A stretch of 52,797 bases of DNA from NCBI GenBank assembly GCA_019113825.1, contig DXGR01000061.1, positions 1 through 52,797 of the forward strand, in the 5' to 3' direction. Of the stretch, positions 35,210 to 42,183 are shown piece by piece (position 1 is the stretch's first letter; each line of letters begins with the position of its first letter). The position numbers and the translations under genes were made by a program. The notes below the pieces were generated by a model, which saw only the letters and a program-made list of their open reading frames with translations, did no database searches and was not told where the DNA came from. The DNA comes from Candidatus Stackebrandtia excrementipullorum. GTDB taxonomy: Bacteria; Actinomycetota; Actinomycetes; Mycobacteriales; Micromonosporaceae.

Positions 35210-35644
35210 ATGAAACTCTCCTTCCGTCACGGCATCGCCGTGGCCGTCGGAGCCGGACTTCTCGCCACGGGTGTGGCGGCGTGCGGTTCCGACAACTCCA
35301 CCGGCGCCGACGAAATCGGTTCCGAAGTCGCCACGTCCGACATCCAGGGAAGCAGCGGCACCTTGACCTGCGACGATCTCGCACGCCAGATGGGGTCCAA
35401 TCCGCACACCGATGTCGACGAGCTGCCGCCGGACGAGCTCCGGACCTTGGCGGCGTGGATGGTCGACAACGGCCACAGCTTCGACGACAACGCGCTCGGA
35501 CGCGCGGTCACCGAATGGGGAGAGCTCGGCCCCGACTACTACCGAATCGACGGTGAGTCGCTACCCGACGTCGAAGCCTCATACTTCGAGGCCGCATCCG
35601 AGAACATCGACGAATCGTGCCCCGGACTGGGATTTGCCCCCTAG
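35210..35644 (+). CDS. Small lipoprotein, second related copy
   Basis: The protein is 144 residues from ATG 35210, with a signal peptide and lipobox GVAAC, predicting a lipidated cysteine. LTCDDLARQM, LAAWMVDNGHSFDDNALGRA and ENIDESCPGLGF line up with CSDLESAVV, LGQWMIDNGDAFSDDDLGAA and NTIDEQCSGFSL of the lipoprotein at 34491-34931, in the same order and spacing. The two conserved non-lipid cysteines suggest a disulfide on the outer face of the membrane. An in-frame TTG/GTG extension to 35171 lacks a signal peptide and is rejected. Function unknown; it ends at a strong hairpin at 35666-35696. Confidence 0.85.
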   Translation: MKLSFRHGIAVAVGAGLLATGVAACGSDNSTGADEIGSEVATSDIQGSSGTLTCDDLARQMGSNPHTDVDELPPDELRTLAAWMVDNGHSFDDNALGRAVTEWGELGPDYYRIDGESLPDVEASYFEAASENIDESCPGLGFAP

Positions 35645-35665
35645 TCGACCATCGGCTGACGGTGC

Positions 35666-35696
35666 GGGCCCGGTCCGTTTCCACCGGACCGGGCCC
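35666..35696. terminator. Bidirectional hairpin between the second lipoprotein and mqnP
   Basis: A perfect 12-bp stem: GGGCCCGGTCCG (35666-35677) and CGGACCGGGCCC (35685-35696), loop TTTCCAC. It lies between convergent genes (lipoprotein stop 35644, mqnP stop 35704). No T-run. Confidence 0.75.
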
Positions 35697-35703
35697 CGAG
35701 GTT

Positions 35704-36585
35704 TCAGCGCATCAACAGATCGCCCACAGCGAATCCGAAGAGTACGATGCCGATGACACCGTTGGCCGTGAAGAAGGCACGGTTCAACTTGGACAGATCG
35801 CTCGGCTTCACAATCGCGTGTTCGTAGACGAACACCACGAACGTCAGTGCCAGACCGACGAAGTACAGCCAACCGAAGCCCATGGACAGTCCGAAGTAAA
35901 CGAACAGCCCGACGCACACGGTGTGCACCGCCGTCGACGTGTGCAGGGCCGCGGCGATCCCGAAACGCGCCGGGAACGACCGTACGCCGATACGCCGGTC
36001 GGCTTCGACGTCCTGGCAGGCGTATATAAGGTCGAATCCACCGATCCACAACCCAACGGCGAGACCGAGCACCATGGCCGGCAGCGAGCCTTCGAACGTC
36101 CCGGTGACGGCCAGCCAGGCACCTATCGGCGCCACCATCTGCGCCAGACCCAAGATCGCGTGCGGGAAGTCGGTGAACCGTTTCCCGTATGGGTAAACAA
36201 TCAGCGGAATAACCGCCAACGGCGACAGGACCAGACACAACGGGTTCAACAGTGCGGCGGAACCGAAGAAGAACACCAGCGACACGATGCTGCCCACATA
36301 GGCGACACGCAGTGATACGGCCCCGGTGACCAGTTCACGTTGTGCGGTCCGCGGGTTCTGTGCATCGACGTGTCGGTCGATGATGCGGTTGGCGGCCATC
36401 GCGAACGTGCGTCCGGCGACCATGGCGACGGTGACCAGAAGCAGCACGTCCCATTGAACCCATCCGGTCGCGCCGTCGGCCGCCCCGTGCATGGCCGTCA
36501 GGCTCGCCAGATAGGCGAACGGCAGCGCAAACACGGAGTGTTCAAAAGCGACCAGGCGCAAAAACGACCGGATGTGGCCGATCAC
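35704..36585 (-). CDS. mqnP: UbiA-type prenyltransferase of the futalosine menaquinone route
   Basis: MqnP attaches the polyprenyl chain to 1,4-dihydroxy-6-naphthoate in the aminofutalosine route. The 293-residue membrane protein has about eight helices and the two Asp-rich Mg-pyrophosphate motifs: NRIIDRHVD (66-74) and DVEADRR (192-198). It is closer to 4-hydroxybenzoate-type UbiA proteins than to MenA in the short loops. GTG 36585 overlaps the mqnL stop by four bases (GTGA), with GGGAG about 9 bases upstream; a GTG at 36603 is a weaker alternative. Its coupling to mqnL supports the menaquinone role. The rest of the mqn pathway genes are outside this window. Confidence 0.88.
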   Translation of the reverse strand: MIGHIRSFLRLVAFEHSVFALPFAYLASLTAMHGAADGATGWVQWDVLLLVTVAMVAGRTFAMAANRIIDRHVDAQNPRTAQRELVTGAVSLRVAYVGSIVSLVFFFGSAALLNPLCLVLSPLAVIPLIVYPYGKRFTDFPHAILGLAQMVAPIGAWLAVTGTFEGSLPAMVLGLAVGLWIGGFDLIYACQDVEADRRIGVRSFPARFGIAAALHTSTAVHTVCVGLFVYFGLSMGFGWLYFVGLALTFVVFVYEHAIVKPSDLSKLNRAFFTANGVIGIVLFGFAVGDLLMR

Positions 36586-38063
36586 AGGCCGAACTCCCGC
36601 CACCGTGCGTCGACAGAGGCCTGCACCGAGGCGGTCATGGTCGCCTCTTCCGGCCAGCCACGCGTGTACCCCTCGGAAGGCAGTTTCCGAGTGGCGTCCA
36701 CACCTGCCTTACCTCCCCAGAACTGTTGGTAGGAGGCGTGGTCGAGGTGATCGACGGGGCCGGAGTTGACGACGAGGTCGTGACTATAGTCCACATTGCC
36801 CAACGCGCGCCAGGCAACCTCGTTCAGATCGTGCACATTGCAGTCGGCATCCACGATCACCAACAACTTGGCCATGCCGAGCATGTGGGCGCCCCATACG
36901 GCGCTCATGACCTTCTGAGCGTGCTTCGGGTACCGCTTGTCGATGGACACGATGAGACAGTTGTGGAACACCCCCGCCTCGGGCATGTTGTAGTCCACGA
37001 TGTCGGGGATCAGAATCTTCAGCAGCGGCAGGAAGATCCGCTCGGTGGCCTTGCCCATGCCATAGTCCTCCTGAGGCGGCCTGGACGTCACGATCGAGTG
37101 GTAGATCGGGTTCTTCCTGGTTGTCATGCATTCCACATGCATCACCGGGAACGGCTCGACAGGAGTATAGAAACCGGTGTGGTCCCCGAACGGCCCCTCC
37201 GGTTTGCGTTCCCCCGGTTCGATGTAACCCTCGAGGATGATTTGAGCGTTGGCGGGAACCTGCAACGGAACGGTCAGACAGTCGACCATTTCGACACGTT
37301 CCCCACGCAGATAACCGGCGAACAGATATTCGTCGATCTCGGCGGGCAGAGGGGCACCGCCCGAATAGGCGACGATCGGGTCGGCCCCGATCGCCACGGC
37401 CACCGGCAGGCGCTCCCCTCGGCGTTCCGCGACCGCGTGATGAGCGGTCGAGTCCTTGTGGATCTGCCAGTGCATGCCCAACGTGCGGCTGTCGTGTTGC
37501 TGAAGCCGGTAAAGGCCCAGATTGCGTTTGCCGCTCTCGGGGTGTTTCGTGTGGGTGAGGCCGAAGTTGTGGAAGATGCCGCCGTCACCGGGCCAGGTCT
37601 GTAGCCCGGGCAACCGGTTCAGATCGACCTGGTCACCCTTGTAGACGACCTGTTGGCAGGGAGCCTGTTTCACCTTCTTGGGCGGAACCGACTTCAACTG
37701 CATGAGCTTGCCGAGGCCTTCGCGGACACCCGCGAATCCCACGGGAATTTCCAGCTTGACCAGTTCCGATATGCGGTCTCCGATGTCGTCGAGCGTGGCG
37801 GCGCCCAGGGCCTTCGCCATCCGTTCGGGTGTCCCGAAAAGGTTGATGGCCACCGGCATTTGCCCGCGGGTGGGGTTTTCGAACAACAGCGCCGGACCCT
37901 TGTCGCGCACCACCCGTTGCGTGATCTCGGAGATCTCGAGAGTGGGATCGACCGGTGCGGTGATCCGTTTAAGATCACCGTCCCGTTCCAGAGCAGAGAT
38001 GAACTCGCCGAGGTCGGCGTAGGGAAATTTCGCAGCAGACACCCATTCATTGAACCCGACCAC
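36582..38063 (-). CDS. mqnL: UbiD-family decarboxylase of the futalosine menaquinone route
   Basis: UbiD-type enzymes use prenylated FMN to decarboxylate aromatic acids, here presumably the prenylated dihydroxynaphthoate. The 493-residue protein has the N-terminal DLGEFISALERDGDLKRI, the prFMN and metal-binding central block with YSGGAPLPAEIDEYLFAGYL, EGPFGDHTGFYTP with its acidic residue, and the C-terminal IVDADCNVHDLNEVAWRAL. GTG 38063 is the start; GTG 38042 is an alternative. It is coupled to mqnP, and the UbiX-type mqnM that supplies prFMN is divergent, with a small Cys-rich peptide gene between. The neighbourhood makes MqnL preferable to other UbiD relatives. Confidence 0.88.
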   Translation of the reverse strand: MVGFNEWVSAAKFPYADLGEFISALERDGDLKRITAPVDPTLEISEITQRVVRDKGPALLFENPTRGQMPVAINLFGTPERMAKALGAATLDDIGDRISELVKLEIPVGFAGVREGLGKLMQLKSVPPKKVKQAPCQQVVYKGDQVDLNRLPGLQTWPGDGGIFHNFGLTHTKHPESGKRNLGLYRLQQHDSRTLGMHWQIHKDSTAHHAVAERRGERLPVAVAIGADPIVAYSGGAPLPAEIDEYLFAGYLRGERVEMVDCLTVPLQVPANAQIILEGYIEPGERKPEGPFGDHTGFYTPVEPFPVMHVECMTTRKNPIYHSIVTSRPPQEDYGMGKATERIFLPLLKILIPDIVDYNMPEAGVFHNCLIVSIDKRYPKHAQKVMSAVWGAHMLGMAKLLVIVDADCNVHDLNEVAWRALGNVDYSHDLVVNSGPVDHLDHASYQQFWGGKAGVDATRKLPSEGYTRGWPEEATMTASVQASVDARWREFGL

Positions 38064-38129
38064 CGGTCCGCGTGGCAGGGCGGCTGGCTGAGGGCTCCCT
38101 CACGCGGGATGAGAGAGCCCGAAAACACG

Positions 38130-38327
38130 TCAGCAGCAGCCCTGGCTTTCACACCGGACCACGTTGCTGCCGACCACGCGGCAGGACATCTTTTCTCGCT
38201 TACCGACCACGGCACAGAAGACGTTGAAGTTGCATTCGATCCACTGGGTCTGCATCTGGGCCGAGGCCGTCGTCTTGGTGACCATCCGGTCCAGGATGCC
38301 GTCGGCGATGCGCGAAACCTTCTTCAT
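38130..38327 (-). CDS. Six-cysteine small peptide with leader-like N-terminus
   Basis: This 65-residue product starts at ATG 38327, with AAGGAG at 38343-38338 and a 10-base spacer, so it is likely expressed. The first 23 residues (MKKVSRIADGILDRMV then TKTTASA) form a basic, amphipathic, helix-prone stretch ending in ASA, like leader or signal regions of small actinobacterial peptides. The rest holds six cysteines: Cys32, Cys38, Cys49, Cys59, Cys64 and Cys65, spaced C-x5-C-x10-C-x9-C-x4-CC. I recognise no family. It could be a metal-binding or disulfide-rich protein, or a modified peptide precursor. It sits 66 bp upstream of mqnL on the same strand and 149 bp from divergent mqnM, so it may share the mqnL transcript. 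No modification enzymes or exporter lie beside it. Confidence 0.7.
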   Translation of the reverse strand: MKKVSRIADGILDRMVTKTTASAQMQTQWIECNFNVFCAVVGKREKMSCRVVGSNVVRCESQGCC

Positions 38328-38476
38328 GGGCAGACTGCTCCTTACAAAAGGTGTGGTACCGGGCGGCCGCCCAATACCGGATCCCAAGGCTAGAGACGAT
38401 TTCCAATCCACACCTTGCGCGACCTTGCACCCGGCCCCCGGATGCCGCGCAACACCCGTGAGGCACCCTGGAGGGC

Positions 38477-39109
38477 ATGCGACGTCCATGGGTGGTTGGA
38501 GTATCGGGTGCGTCCGGCACCCCCTATGCGCGTGCCGTGTTGACCGGCCTCCTCGATGCGGACGAACCGGTCGACCTTGTCGTGTCACGGGCTGCCCGGC
38601 TCACCATCCTCGACGAGACCGGGGGCTCGTTCCGTGACGCGCACTGGAAGGACGACCTCGCCGCCTGGTTGGGCCGCGACGTCTCCGACGCCGACATCGA
38701 ACACTGGTCGGCCGGTGACCTCGCCGCAGGTCCGTCCAGCGGCTCGTACCCGGTGCGAGGCATGATCGTCGTCCCCGCCAGCACCGCGGCGTGTGCCGGC
38801 ATCGCACAGGGCCTCAGCAAGGATCTGCTGCAACGGGCCGCCGACGTGAACCTCAAGGAACGGCGTCCGGTGGTCGTGGTACCCCGGGAGACGCCCGCGT
38901 CTCGCAGCCACCTCGTGCACCTGTTGTCACTCCACGACGCCGGGGCCACGGTTCTTCCGGCCTCTCCGGGTTTCTACGCGGGTGCGACGCAGCTGCAACA
39001 GCTCGTCGATTTCCTGGCCGGCCGTATCCTGGACTCCGTCGGCGTCGAGCATTCGCTGTACACGCGGTGGCGTGGCGAACTGGGCGGAGGTTTCCGCGAC
39101 AACGGCTGA
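38477..39109 (+). CDS. mqnM: Flavin prenyltransferase (UbiX family), supplies prenyl-FMN to MqnL
   Basis: UbiX proteins attach dimethylallyl phosphate to FMN, making the cofactor of UbiD enzymes. The 210-residue protein has VVGVSGASGTPYARAVL (the flavin-binding G-SGAS block), VSRAA, VPASTAACAGIAQGLSKDLLQRAADV as the conserved central helix, RRPVVVVPRETPAS and ASPGFYAGATQLQQLVDFLAGRILD. ATG 38477 is preceded by TGGAGGGC. It faces away from the peptide gene and mqnL, and ends directly against the BldC-like gene (stops adjacent, 0 bp). With mqnL and mqnP it gives the three late menaquinone genes. Confidence 0.92.
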   Translation: MRRPWVVGVSGASGTPYARAVLTGLLDADEPVDLVVSRAARLTILDETGGSFRDAHWKDDLAAWLGRDVSDADIEHWSAGDLAAGPSSGSYPVRGMIVVPASTAACAGIAQGLSKDLLQRAADVNLKERRPVVVVPRETPASRSHLVHLLSLHDAGATVLPASPGFYAGATQLQQLVDFLAGRILDSVGVEHSLYTRWRGELGGGFRDNG

Positions 39110-39307
39110 CTACGGTTCCAGTGGCGAGGCGTCGCCGAGTTCTCCCTGCAGGAGCGCACGAACCTCGGATTCACGGAACCGTCGGTGGCCACCGGGAGTG
39201 CGGATGCTGCCGATCCGCCCCGAAGCCGCCCAACGGGTTACCGTTTTCGGGTCGACCCGAAACAGCGCGGCGACTTCACCAGGAGTAAGTAGGCGGTCGT
39301 TGTCCAT
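39110..39307 (-). CDS. BldC-like MerR-type DNA-binding protein
   Basis: At 65 residues this is a lone MerR-type winged HTH without an effector domain: LLTPGEVAALFRVDPKTVTR, WAASGRIGSIRTPGG, HRRFRESEVRALLQG. It matches Streptomyces BldC in the LLTP-EVA--FRVDPKTVTRWA core and the GGHRR-RE-EVRALL block. BldC binds DNA cooperatively as a head-to-tail chain and controls development; whether this copy is the true BldC or a paralogue cannot be told here. ATG 39307 is preferred over GTG 39319 because its distance to AGAGGGG is about 11 bases, versus almost none. It converges on mqnM with no gap. Confidence 0.88.
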   Translation of the reverse strand: MDNDRLLTPGEVAALFRVDPKTVTRWAASGRIGSIRTPGGHRRFRESEVRALLQGELGDASPLEP

Positions 39308-39436
39308 AAGCCCGAGCACCCCTCTTAAGAACCGTGCTGAATGCCCTGGTTGGGCGCGTATGACCCCATTACAACACCAAACAGGGCATTCCGCCAGGTG
39401 ATCATTGACATCTTTCGGTCAGGTTAAAGTCGCCGG

Positions 39437-39898
39437 ATGGACGAGATCGACCGACGCATTGTAGGGCTTCTCCAGACGCAGGCACGCATGTCATATGCCG
39501 AGCTCGCACGGCGAGTGGGACTCACTTCGCCTTCCGTTCAAGAACGCGTGGCCAAGCTTGAACGCAACGAGGTGATCACCGGTTACCGGGCTGAAATCAA
39601 CTCCGAAGCGGTCGGATTGGGGATCACGGCGCTGGTCGGCATCGTGACCCTCGCCGGCAGTGAATACTCCGACGTCGCCGAGGCGATTCGGGAGATCACC
39701 GAGGTGGAGTCGTGCTATTTCATGGCCGGGGAGGAGTCGTATCTGTTGAAGGTCCGGGTCGGAACGATGGCCGAGCTGGAACAGCTGGTCAACACGCTCA
39801 GTCGCCTCCCGGGCGTCGGCGGCACCAGGACCACGATCGCGTTGTCGACAAAGTGGGAGGCGCGGCCTCAGGCACGGACCGATCCGCCGGAAGAATGA
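39437..39898 (+). CDS. Lrp/AsnC-family transcriptional regulator
   Basis: The 153-residue protein has the Lrp HTH at the N-terminus: [41 protein letters not shown], then the link [12 protein letters not shown] and a RAM ligand domain (about 65-140) with [19 protein letters not shown] and [19 protein letters not shown]. The effector, usually an amino acid, is unknown. TAAAGT at 39425-39430 lies just 6 bases before ATG 39437, suggesting a leaderless transcript. It is 88 bp upstream of a cysteine-desulfhydrase-like gene on the same strand, which is its most likely target; DecR/YbaO, an Lrp protein controlling cysteine detoxification, offers a precedent. Confidence 0.88.
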   Translation: MDEIDRRIVGLLQTQARMSYAELARRVGLTSPSVQERVAKLERNEVITGYRAEINSEAVGLGITALVGIVTLAGSEYSDVAEAIREITEVESCYFMAGEESYLLKVRVGTMAELEQLVNTLSRLPGVGGTRTTIALSTKWEARPQARTDPPEE

Positions 39899-39986
39899 GG
39901 GTGTTGTTCGTCACCCGAAAGTCATCGTAGGTGGAAGAGCTCGCAGCGTCGCCGCTCGGCACAGGTCACGGGCTAGAGTTTGCGGC

Positions 39987-41084
39987 GTGAACACCCTCGA
40001 CCGATGCTGCGACGCCACCAGAGCCTGGGTCAGCCGGGCGATCGGGATCGTGGAAGCCGACGCCAACCGCAGCGCCGATACGCACCTGCTGCGTTTCCCG
40101 TTGTGCGCGGACTGGGGCATCGACCTGTACATGAAGGACGAGTCGGTGCACCCGACGGGCAGCTTGAAGCATCGACTGGCGCGTTCGCTGTTTCTGTACG
40201 CCCTGTGTAACGGCTGGATCACCGAGGGAACCCCGGTGATCGAGGCGTCGTCGGGATCTACCGCCGTCAGCGAGGCGTACTTCGCCTCCCTGTTGGGGTT
40301 GCCGTTCATCGCGGTCATGCCCGCGACAACCAGCGCGGAGAAGATCGCACTGATCGAGTTTCACGGCGGGGTGTGTCACCTTGTCGACGATCCGGCGCAG
40401 GTGGTGCCCACCGCGCGCCGTCTCGCCGCCGAAAACGGCGGCCACTACATGGACCAGTTCACCTACGCCGAACGCGCCACCGACTGGCGCGGCAACAACA
40501 ACATCGCCGAATCGATCTTCCATCAGATGTCAAAGGAACGTCATCCGATTCCCGAATGGATTGTTGTGGGTGCGGGAACCGGCGGCACCAGCGCCACGAT
40601 CGGCCGCTATGTGCGATACCAGAGGCATGCGACTCGACTGTGCGTGGTGGACCCGGAGAACTCGGCGTTCTTCACCGGGTGGCGCGACGGCGACCCGGAC
40701 GCGAGCGTGGTAACCGGTTCGCGCATCGAGGGCATCGGTCGGCCGGAGGTCGAGCCGTCGTTCATCCCCACGGTGGTCGACCGCATGGTCCAGGTACCCG
40801 ACGCCGCCTCGATCGCGGTGTTGCGCGAGTCCGCGAAGCTGTTGGGGCGGCGGCTGGGCGGCTCGACCGGCACCAACCTGTACGCGGCGTTCGCGCTGAT
40901 CGCACAGTTGCGTGATTCGGGCTGCACGGGAAGCGTCGTCACGTTGCTGTGCGACTCCGGCGAGCGTTACGGCAACAGCTACTACGACGACGCGTGGGTG
41001 GCTCGACAAGGCATCGACCTGTCCGGGTACGCCGAAACGGTCGCCCGGTTCCTCGAAACCGGGGTGTGGCGGGAACCGGTTTAG
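39987..41084 (+). CDS. cds1: PLP-dependent cysteine desulfhydrase-like protein (Cds1 family)
   Basis: The 365-residue protein is a fold-type II PLP enzyme of the cysteine synthase superfamily. The PLP lysine is Lys61 in [34 protein letters not shown] is the phosphate/substrate loop, and [18 protein letters not shown] binds the PLP phosphate. [14 protein letters not shown] and [15 protein letters not shown] are typical of the long Rv3684 (Cds1)-type proteins, which degrade L-cysteine to H2S, pyruvate and ammonia in M. tuberculosis. Activity here is inferred from that family. GTG/ATG start at 39987. It follows the Lrp gene by 88 bp. Its stop overlaps the end of a possible small minus-strand ORF by 4 bp. 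Confidence 0.85.
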   Translation: MNTLDRCCDATRAWVSRAIGIVEADANRSADTHLLRFPLCADWGIDLYMKDESVHPTGSLKHRLARSLFLYALCNGWITEGTPVIEASSGSTAVSEAYFASLLGLPFIAVMPATTSAEKIALIEFHGGVCHLVDDPAQVVPTARRLAAENGGHYMDQFTYAERATDWRGNNNIAESIFHQMSKERHPIPEWIVVGAGTGGTSATIGRYVRYQRHATRLCVVDPENSAFFTGWRDGDPDASVVTGSRIEGIGRPEVEPSFIPTVVDRMVQVPDAASIAVLRESAKLLGRRLGGSTGTNLYAAFALIAQLRDSGCTGSVVTLLCDSGERYGNSYYDDAWVARQGIDLSGYAETVARFLETGVWREPV

Positions 41085-41272
41085 TCGGCGACGAAAAGGC
41101 CCGCGCCTGTCCATAGTGCAAGGCAGATGACCATGGACCGGCCCTGGCAGACCACCCACCGGCCCTCGTCACAAAAGAACCTGAGATGGCCCGGCCCCGC
41201 GAGCAACCTCCGCCTCGCTTTCCGCCACCATATTCGCCCCTGCCTACCGACCCGCCGCCACGGCCGCGCCAC
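41081..41272 (-). CDS. Possible small hypothetical protein
   Basis: A 63-codon frame from GTG 41272 to a stop overlapping the end of cds1. Third positions are about 80 percent G/C, and the composition is Arg- and Trp-rich ([20 protein letters not shown]) with a hydrophobic end ([17 protein letters not shown]). There is no clear ribosome binding site and no recognised domain. The rest of the 41085-41447 gap shows only short shadow frames. Confidence is low. Confidence 0.3.
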   Translation of the reverse strand: MARPWRRVGRQGRIWWRKARRRLLAGPGHLRFFCDEGRWVVCQGRSMVICLALWTGAGLFVAD

Positions 41273-41447
41273 ATCGGAGGCCGACGCGCTCTTCGACGCC
41301 CGGCGGTCCTGACCGGCCGCCTAAACCGGTCTGGCCGACAGCCGTGCGATGAAGCGCTTCCGTCGACCCAACGCGGGTTTTCGATTGCCTACCGACGAGC
41401 CCTCCGACATGACTGCCCGAGCACCAGACGTCCCGCAGAATAGGCGC

Positions 41448-42179
41448 ATGCAGATCGTACGCACCGCCGACCGACCCGATCTCGAAGCCAAGACCGACAC
41501 CGCGTTCAGGGAACGCTGGCCCGAGTTCGTCCTCCACGACGACGTGGTGCCGACTTACCTGCCTCGGGTGAAGGAGTACTTTGCCGATTTCTCAGTCCTC
41601 CTCGTCGTCGACGACGACACGGTCGCCGCCGGTGGCTGGGGCGTCCCGTTCGCGTGGGACCAGACCGTCGCCGACCTACCCGACGGCTACGACGGAGCAC
41701 TGAGGCGATCGGTTACCGACCACGAAACCGGCCGTCCCGCGACCACGTTGAGTTTCATGGCCGTGGCCGTCGCAGGCGGCTACGACAAACGTGGCCTGGC
41801 CGGACGCGTGTTGGAGGCCTTGATCAGCCGCGCCGACCACCACGGCGTCGACCACGTCGTCGCGCCCCTTCGTCCCACGTTGAAGCACCGCTACCCGCTT
41901 CAGCCCATGGCCGAATACGCGACGTGGACACGTCCCGACGGGCTGTCCGTCGACCCGTGGATCCGGACGCATCAACGCATGGGTGCGACCATCCTGGGCA
42001 CCGCACCACGGTCGATGACAGTCTCGGGCACGGTCGCCGAGTGGGAATCCTGGACGGGCATGGCCTTTCCGGCAAGCGGCGCATACGTCGTACCCGATGG
42101 TCTGAATCTCCTGACGGTCGACCGACAGGGCGACCGGGCCGTCTACGTTGAGGAAAATCTCTGGGTGCGGCACCGTTAA
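41448..42179 (+). CDS. GNAT-like N-acetyltransferase
   Basis: The 243-residue protein begins at MQIVRTADRPDLE and shows a GNAT-like pattern: VLLVVDDDTVAAGGWGVPFAW, a central strand LSFMAVAVAGGYDKRGLAGR with the acetyl-CoA loop (GYDKRGLAGRVLEAL resembles the R/Q-x-x-G-x-G/A motif), and VVAPLRPTLKHRYPLQPM further on. Substrate unknown. Upstream in-frame starts at 41349 and 41409 are possible but the fold begins at ATG 41448. Its stop is 4 bp from the end of the convergent AsnB fusion gene. Confidence 0.75.
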   Translation: MQIVRTADRPDLEAKTDTAFRERWPEFVLHDDVVPTYLPRVKEYFADFSVLLVVDDDTVAAGGWGVPFAWDQTVADLPDGYDGALRRSVTDHETGRPATTLSFMAVAVAGGYDKRGLAGRVLEALISRADHHGVDHVVAPLRPTLKHRYPLQPMAEYATWTRPDGLSVDPWIRTHQRMGATILGTAPRSMTVSGTVAEWESWTGMAFPASGAYVVPDGLNLLTVDRQGDRAVYVEENLWVRHR

Positions 42180-42183
42180 CCGC

